A stretch of DNA of 64,000 bases from BOG-933 sp037147415 (GTDB lineage: Bacteria > Pseudomonadota > Alphaproteobacteria > Azospirillales > Azospirillaceae). The position numbers and the translations under genes were made by a program. Below the pieces are notes generated by a model. It was not told the DNA's origin and ran no database searches. It saw only the letters and a program-made list of their open reading frames with translations. The stretch spans positions 4,466 to 68,465 of the forward strand of contig JBAWVF010000003.1 in NCBI GenBank assembly GCA_037147415.1, given 5' to 3'. Positions within the stretch are counted from its first letter, which is position 1; each line of letters starts with the position of its first letter. Positions 59,763 through 64,000 of this stretch are shown piece by piece.

Positions 59763-60095
59763 GTGCCGAACGTACGAATCCTGCTACTGATTTTGGCGTT
59801 GCTGGCGGCGCCGTTGACGGAGGCTTTCGCCCGAACCGGGATGGCGCAACGAACCGAGCTGGCCGATGCCGGCGATGGATTTTCAACCGGGGGCGGTGCC
59901 TCTTTCATGACGCGGTTCGTGGTGGTGATCGGTTGCGCTTGGGTCGGCTCGATCCTGGCCCGGCGGCTTATCAACAGTTGGTGGTTCGGCTATATCGGGG
60001 CGCGGGCGGGCGCGATGCTCGGTCTTGATGCGCTGGCGGCGCTCGGCCTGTTCGGAGAAAGCGCGGCACCGGCTGCGGCGGCTTTGGCGCTGTAA
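59763..60095 (+). CDS. Small membrane protein downstream of queF
   Basis: Starting at GTG 59763 with GGAGGGC about 8 bases upstream (translated MPNVRILLLILALLAAPL), this is a 110-residue protein. It has a signal peptide ending at AFA|RTG, then a short Gly/Ser spacer, a TM helix (FVVVIGCAWVGSILARRLI) and a second Ala/Gly-rich helix (ARAGAMLGLDALAALGLFG). I recognise no family. It may be the last gene of the queuosine operon. Its stop codon is the first part of a 15-bp triplicated repeat. Confidence 0.72.
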   Translation: MPNVRILLLILALLAAPLTEAFARTGMAQRTELADAGDGFSTGGGASFMTRFVVVIGCAWVGSILARRLINSWWFGYIGARAGAMLGLDALAALGLFGESAAPAAAALAL

Positions 60096-60133
60096 CATCG
60101 GGTGCTGTAATATCGGGCGCTGTAATATCGGGT
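60089..60133. repeat. 15-bp tandem repeat, three units, starting at a stop codon
   Basis: GCTGTAACATCGGGT (60089-60103), GCTGTAATATCGGGC (60104-60118) and GCTGTAATATCGGGT (60119-60133). The first unit contains the last codon and TAA of the small membrane protein gene; each further unit repeats CTGTAA. Confidence 0.93.
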
Positions 60134-60155
60134 TGAACCGGGGAAGGCGTATCTG

Positions 60156-61337
60156 ATGGAGGTCCGGGAGCTGCTTACGGTCGCGGTGATGGCGGCTCTT
60201 CCAACCTATGGCCTGATCTCCGGGGCGGCTTTTGCACCGCTCTGCTTCGGTCTGGTCGGACTATTGGCGATTTACGACGGGATTACGCGGCGTACTTTGC
60301 CGGTGATTGATTATCCGCTGGCCGGTCTCGCCGCTATTTTCGTGCTGTTTGCCTGGGCCGGTCTGATTTGGGCCGCGGCGCCGTCCGTCACTTTGAAGAT
60401 TGCGCTTCAGGTCTCCGGTGTGGTGACCGGGGCTTTGCTGGTTCTCAGTGTGAGTCCGGGCGCGGTGAGCAACCCTGTCCGGCGGGTGGCGTTGATCGGG
60501 CTGGCGATCGGTCCGGCGGTCATGGTGGCCGATGTGATGCTGGGGTTTCCGTTGATGGCCGTGGTTCACAACACGAACAGTCACGACAGCATTGATTCGC
60601 ACTATAACCGCGGGCTTTGTTATCTGGTTTTGATGTTCTGGCCGGTGGCGTTGTGGACCTGGACGCAGCGCTTCCGGTTTGTCTTGGTCGGGCCGGTGGT
60701 TTGCTTGGCTGCGGCGGTCATGGTCGGCTCCAGCAAGTCGGCCGAGTTGGCCTTCGGCATCGGCGGTGCGGCTTTTGTGGCGGCATGGCTGGCGCCTCGA
60801 TGGAGTGCGGCGGTTTTGGCCGTGGGCATGACCGGTTTTGCGCTCGGGCTGCCTTGGATCGGGCGTCAGCTATTGCCGATGCTGAAGCCCTTGGCGGTTC
60901 AGATTAAGCCCTCGGCGGTGCATCGGCTGGAAATCTGGGACTATATGAGTACGGAGATATTAAAGCATCCCTGGCTCGGTCTCGGGTTCGGCGGCTCGAA
61001 GCATGTTTGGCTTTCGACCGAGACGTTGGCTCGCTATACTTATGTCACCGGAGAGTCTATTCATCCGCACAATCAATGGCTTCAGTTGTGGCTGGATGGC
61101 GGGGTGGCGGGCGAGCTGATCGGACTTTGTTTCTTTCTGTTCGTCCTGCGTCGGGTGTTTGAACTGTCGGTGCCGGTCCGACCTTTTGCTTTTGCGGCGC
61201 TGGTCTCGGCGCTGGTGTTCTCGATGGTCGGGATTGAACTCTACACCGATTCCTGGTGGGCCGCATTGGCACTGACCGCGGGTCTGTTCGCGGCCACACA
61301 ACCAAAATCTGCTACTCAACCAGCCGCAGCTCCTTAA
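60156..61337 (+). CDS. O-antigen ligase-like (Wzy_C) membrane protein
   Basis: This 393-residue protein has 10-12 TM segments. The large periplasmic loop contains VHRLEIWDYMSTEILKHPWL, GLGFGGSKHV and GESIHPHNQWLQLWLDGG, the Wzy_C signature (R/H-x-x-W-G-x-G-x2 and the HxHN motif HPHNQWLQ). Such proteins ligate O-antigen to the lipid A core or polymerise glycans. GGGGAAGG precedes the ATG. The glycosyltransferases at 2.6-7.5 kb could supply its substrate. Confidence 0.88.
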   Translation: MEVRELLTVAVMAALPTYGLISGAAFAPLCFGLVGLLAIYDGITRRTLPVIDYPLAGLAAIFVLFAWAGLIWAAAPSVTLKIALQVSGVVTGALLVLSVSPGAVSNPVRRVALIGLAIGPAVMVADVMLGFPLMAVVHNTNSHDSIDSHYNRGLCYLVLMFWPVALWTWTQRFRFVLVGPVVCLAAAVMVGSSKSAELAFGIGGAAFVAAWLAPRWSAAVLAVGMTGFALGLPWIGRQLLPMLKPLAVQIKPSAVHRLEIWDYMSTEILKHPWLGLGFGGSKHVWLSTETLARYTYVTGESIHPHNQWLQLWLDGGVAGELIGLCFFLFVLRRVFELSVPVRPFAFAALVSALVFSMVGIELYTDSWWAALALTAGLFAATQPKSATQPAAAP

Positions 61338-61750
61338 CTGGACAGAGAGTCCTGAATTGCGGTCACCAGCCGGCAGGGCCGGCTCAACTGTTCTACGATA
61401 CGCAGACTTGCCGCAATGAATTGTTTGGTCTTTTCGTCGAAATCCGGGCGTTCACCCGCGATCACCATGAAGCGATCCCAGGCAATGACGTTTAGCGCGA
61501 TGTTGGTTACCTCATGAATATTGAACGTCATCGGCAGGGTGAATGACCACTCGTTTCCGGAGGTAACGTTGGTGGCCGAACAGACATAAACCCCCCACAC
61601 CGTTTCATCATCGAGTACGGCATAGCCGATCGACAGATGAGGATGTCCGGCCCGCCCGGCCCAGGTGCAACGTAAATCAAATTCATCCTCTGCCGGTAGA
61701 GTGGCGTATCCGGTCGAGTCATGGTCGAAAGTTGGTTCGGACATCGTCAT
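61334..61750 (-). CDS. Hypothetical protein
   Basis: Starting at MTMSEPTFDHDSTGYATLPA (GCGGAAAG upstream; longer reading from 61852 possible), this is a 138-residue soluble protein. It has a mixed beta-type pattern: FDLRCTWAGRAGHPHLSIGY, ETVWGVYVCSATNV, NEWSFTLPMTFNIHEVTNIA, and a helical tail KTKQFIAASLRIVEQLSR. No family recognised. It overlaps the ligase stop codon by four bases (convergent). Confidence 0.62.
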   Translation of the reverse strand: MTMSEPTFDHDSTGYATLPAEDEFDLRCTWAGRAGHPHLSIGYAVLDDETVWGVYVCSATNVTSGNEWSFTLPMTFNIHEVTNIALNVIAWDRFMVIAGERPDFDEKTKQFIAASLRIVEQLSRPCRLVTAIQDSLSS

Positions 61751-61852
61751 ACTTTCCGCTTCGGCCTTGGCCGGGAATCCGGAGTTGCGAATGAGGCCGA
61801 GCCCGTTTTCGCAGCCGGGCAGGGCGGCGTCAATCGCGATGCGGCCCGGCAT

Positions 61853-62288
61853 GGGTAATTGCTCTGTCGCCAGTGTTCCGACGCCCTAGTGAAGGGCACG
61901 GTGTCGCAGGTCGATTATTAGCGGGTTTCCTCTTGACGAAGCTGCCCGACAAGATTACCTTAAGAGCTGTAAGGAGGAACCGACAGTATCGGAGTCTTTA
62001 CATCAGCGACCGGCGAGTTGAGCTGGTGGCCTTGACGGTCGGATCATACGCAGGCAAAGCGTCCGTCCTTCGCTGACGGAGTAAAATGCAAAGTTGCCCA
62101 TCCGGCTGACGAACGGCGGGACCATACCTAGGTGGTTCCGCCGTTCCTATGTCTAAATAACGCCAATTTCACACCCGGCATCTTATGAAATCTTGGCCTG
62201 TTCTTTGCCGGGTGCGGCTCGGTGTGTGGCGACCTTCATGCGGCGACGGCCGCCACACACCGGGGGAAGACTTAAGCCGGTGATTGCT
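61853..62288. other. Intergenic region with three consecutive stem-loops
   Basis: No convincing gene is seen. A 67-codon plus-strand frame at 61873-62076 lacks a ribosome site and family match. Stems are at 62111-62124/62133-62146 (14 bp, one G-T), 62172-62180/62206-62214 (CACCCGGCA, 9 bp) and 62220-62231/62251-62262 (CGGTGTGTGGCG, 12 bp). AAGGAGGAACC at about 61970 has no start codon at a useful distance. Confidence 0.55.
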
Positions 62289-62360
62289 TTACGCCGACTG
62301 TGTTTGCCAAAAGAAGAAAGCAACGATACCGACAATCAGGATAATACCGATATGGGGCAT
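62289..62360 (-). CDS. 23-residue single-pass membrane peptide
   Basis: An ORF too short for usual gene calling starts at ATG (complement of 62358-62360), with GGAG 8 bases upstream, and encodes MPHIGIILIVGIVAFFFW followed by QTQSA and TAA. The peptide is one continuous hydrophobic helix with Gly spacing. It is 45 bp downstream of nagA on the same strand. The ribosome site and composition support translation, but no homologue is known to me. Confidence 0.55.
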   Translation of the reverse strand: MPHIGIILIVGIVAFFFWQTQSA

Positions 62361-62405
62361 GGCGGGGCTCCGGGACGGGGTTTGGCGAAGGATCGGGTGC
62401 CGGGG

Positions 62406-63536
62406 TCACGCGTGCCCGGCGATGAAGGTTTCGCGCACGGCAAGCCGCTCGTCAAGAGCAACCATGTCGGCGGCATAGCCGGGCGCGATTCTGCCATGGC
62501 GGTGGTCGAGCCCGAGAAAGCCGGCCGGGTACAGGCTGGCCATCCGGAGCGCTTCCTCCAGGGGAATTCCTATTCGCTCGACGCAGTTGCGTACGGCGGT
62601 CGCCATGTCGAGCGCCGAGCCGGCCAATGTGCCGTTCGCGGTCACGCAACGGCCGTCGGTCACTGAAATCACCTCGTCCCCAAGCCGGAAGGGCTGATTA
62701 TCAGCGCAGGCCGGCGGCATCGCATCGGTCACCAGCATGATTTTTCCGGGCGGCTTGGCCCGCCATGCCAGGCGCACGGCGGCGTCGTGGAGATGGTAGC
62801 CGTCGGCAATCACACCGCACCAGCCGGTGCGATCATCCAGAGCGGCGCCGAGCAGCCCGGGCTCCCGGGCCGTCAAGGGCGGCATCGCATTAAACAAATG
62901 GGTAAAGCCGGTGAGGCCTGCGGCCAGCGCCTGCCGGGTTTGTTCGTAACCGGCGGTGCTGTGGCCGGCACACAGGCGCACCCCCGCCCCGGCTAATTGC
63001 CGAATCAGGTCCGGATCGACCATCTCCGGCGCCAGCGTAACGACGGTGACGCCGGCGTTGAGCGGTTGCATCAGGGCAAGGTCGGCCGAATCGGGCGAGC
63101 CCAGCCATTTCGGGTCGTGGACGCCGCGGCGAGCCGGGTTGAGGTGCGGGCCTTCGAGGTGAAGTCCGAGAATGCCGGGCATGCCGGCTGCAAGCGCGGC
63201 CTCAACAGAGGCCCTGGCCATTCTGCGCTTGTCCCGGCTGTCGCTGATCAGAGTCGGCAGCAAACCGGTCGTGCCGAAGCGCCGATGCGCCGCCGCCAGC
63301 CGCGCCAGCGTGGCGGTGTCGGGCGAATCGTTGAACAAGACCCCGCCGCCGCCATTGACCTGCACATCGATAAAGCCGGGCGCCAGCAGGCAGTCGTTCA
63401 TATCGTGTCGGCGTGCGTGTGTCGGCACCGCATTGCGGTCGACCACGTCGATGACGAAACCGTTCTCCACCAGTGCTGCGGCATTCTGTCGCACCCGGTC
63501 TCCGGTAAAGAGTCTTGCGGCGGTGAAGGCGTCCAT
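62406..63536 (-). CDS. nagA: N-acetylglucosamine-6-phosphate deacetylase
   Basis: Starting at MDAFTAARLFTG (the second of two ATGs, GGAGG a few bases upstream), this is a 376-residue amidohydrolase. GFIDVQVNGGGGVLFNDS shows the Q-x-N version of the first metal motif, as in E. coli NagA, and HLEGPHLNPARRGVH, RLCAGHSTAGYEQT and FTHLFNAMPPLTARE give the remaining metal and substrate residues; LVTDAMPP holds the catalytic Asp. It deacetylates GlcNAc-6-P in amino-sugar recycling. nagB is not adjacent. Confidence 0.94.
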   Translation of the reverse strand: MDAFTAARLFTGDRVRQNAAALVENGFVIDVVDRNAVPTHARRHDMNDCLLAPGFIDVQVNGGGGVLFNDSPDTATLARLAAAHRRFGTTGLLPTLISDSRDKRRMARASVEAALAAGMPGILGLHLEGPHLNPARRGVHDPKWLGSPDSADLALMQPLNAGVTVVTLAPEMVDPDLIRQLAGAGVRLCAGHSTAGYEQTRQALAAGLTGFTHLFNAMPPLTAREPGLLGAALDDRTGWCGVIADGYHLHDAAVRLAWRAKPPGKIMLVTDAMPPACADNQPFRLGDEVISVTDGRCVTANGTLAGSALDMATAVRNCVERIGIPLEEALRMASLYPAGFLGLDHRHGRIAPGYAADMVALDERLAVRETFIAGHA

Positions 63537-63925
63537 CATTCCTCCGATTTCGACCCGGGCGGCGTTCTGCCGGGGCGACTCGCTTTCCGAGTCGGGGCTG
63601 CTCAGCATAGGTGTGCCGGCTGAGGGCGACGGCGGTTTTCCGGGGATTTTCGGGCGGGCGCGCCGAAGCCGGTCCCGGTTTGTTTATCCTTAAAACGAAT
63701 AATATTGACTCGACGGCCGTGATTCGACTTCGGGGCCGATTCCGACGACGATGATCGCCGGCTGCCGGGGTGGTCACGCATTAACCAAATGTTAGCTATT
63801 GTCGCGCGTAGCGCATTTGTGGCACAAAAATGTCGTCGAGCAACGGACTTGCGAACGAAAAGAAGTTTCAAGAACCGTAGCCGCAAGTTCCTTTCCGTTG
63901 GCCCTTATGCCGTCATCGGTCGGGA
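63537..63925. other. Gene-free region upstream of nagA
   Basis: No supported gene. The stretch holds the nagA upstream region and TTTGTGGCACAAA (63816-63828), a perfect 6+1+6 dyad of unknown function. Confidence 0.5.
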
Positions 63926-63957
63926 CAAAAAAAGGGCCGCTGATTGAACAGCGGCCT
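63926..63957 (-). terminator. Terminator of an unseen minus-strand gene
   Basis: On the minus strand GGCCGCTG-TTCAAT-CAGCGGCC (arms at 63949-63956 and 63935-63942) is followed by CTTTTTTTG. The gene it ends lies at or beyond the right edge; the last 36 bases do not reveal its frame. Confidence 0.88.
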
Positions 63958-64000
63958 GAGTTTAGGGAGGAAACGCCCAAGAAGGGCGAAGCAGCAATCG

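Noticed and set aside
61873..62076. 67-residue plus-strand ORF
   Set aside because: No ribosome site at the start, no recognisable family, and composition unlike the neighbours; treated as intergenic.
63816..63828. TTTGTGGCACAAA as a second phasin-type operator
   Set aside because: It lacks the TGCA-N-TGCA core of the 9659-9677 palindrome and is not near a PHA gene.
63602..63886. 94-residue minus-strand ORF upstream of nagA
   Set aside because: Arg/Ser-rich, not protein-like, and it overlaps the nagA leader.

Overview
The window is GC-rich chromosomal DNA of an alphaproteobacterium, most likely of the Rhodospirillales. The indicators are the gene order lptC-lptA-lptB-rpoN-hpf-ptsN, an FzlA-like GST, a phasin, NDUFA9- and DUF2232-type genes, and a NarK/NirB/NirD/Nas assimilation locus with a Ser/Thr kinase-phosphatase next to it. 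I see no phage, insertion sequence, CRISPR array or rRNA. Both window edges cut into other transcription units: a bluB start on the left, and a terminator of an unseen minus-strand unit on the right.

Layout. 1-2.6 kb: bluB (partial), a VOC protein, a FlaG-like small protein, an FzlA-like GST, a GNAT acetyltransferase and a 2[4Fe-4S] ferredoxin. 2.6-7.5 kb: a divergent surface-polysaccharide cluster (GT4-deacetylase fusion; GT4, GT9 and methyltransferase in a tightly overlapping operon). 7.5-14.7 kb: gatA without gatB or gatC, a phasin with a readable promoter, a proteasome-like Ntn hydrolase, an odd lipoprotein candidate, a SPOR-type D,D-carboxypeptidase, a double cNMP-binding protein and an orphan ABC binding protein. 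14.8-20.6 kb: a chemoreceptor with a 3' frameshift, an AT-rich deacetylase-like gene and a c-heme sensor kinase. 20.8-29.4 kb: nitrate assimilation, with a PP2C/protein-kinase fusion divergent from narK-nirB-nirD-nasA, which sits behind a consensus sigma-54 promoter.

29.4-38 kb, all minus strand: rpsF-rpsR-DUF2232-rplI, then three tandem paralogous small secreted proteins, then dnaB-alr and mlaE-mlaF. 38-44.5 kb: ptsN, hpf, rpoN, lptB, lptA, lptC and kdsD. 44.5-50.7 kb: RNase D, tRNA-Leu(CAG), an NDUFA9-like protein, a membrane protein, acuI, thiE, class I aldolase and a hypothetical protein. 51-56 kb: an OFA-family transporter, a second orphan sensor kinase, an orphan NapC-type tetraheme cytochrome and a MarR regulator. 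An AT-rich 0.9-kb gap follows. 57-61.3 kb: queA-tgt-queF (queuosine), a small membrane protein and an O-antigen-ligase-like protein. 61.3-64 kb: a hypothetical protein, a run of stem-loops, a 23-codon membrane peptide and nagA.

Themes. Nitrogen control is present both as the regulator (rpoN, ptsN) and as a target (the sigma-54 promoter of the nitrate operon). Envelope biogenesis recurs (Lpt, KdsD, Mla, glycosyltransferases, ligase). Perfect or near-perfect 10-15-bp tandem repeats recur at gene boundaries. The least explained item is the three-paralogue cassette between rplI and dnaB.
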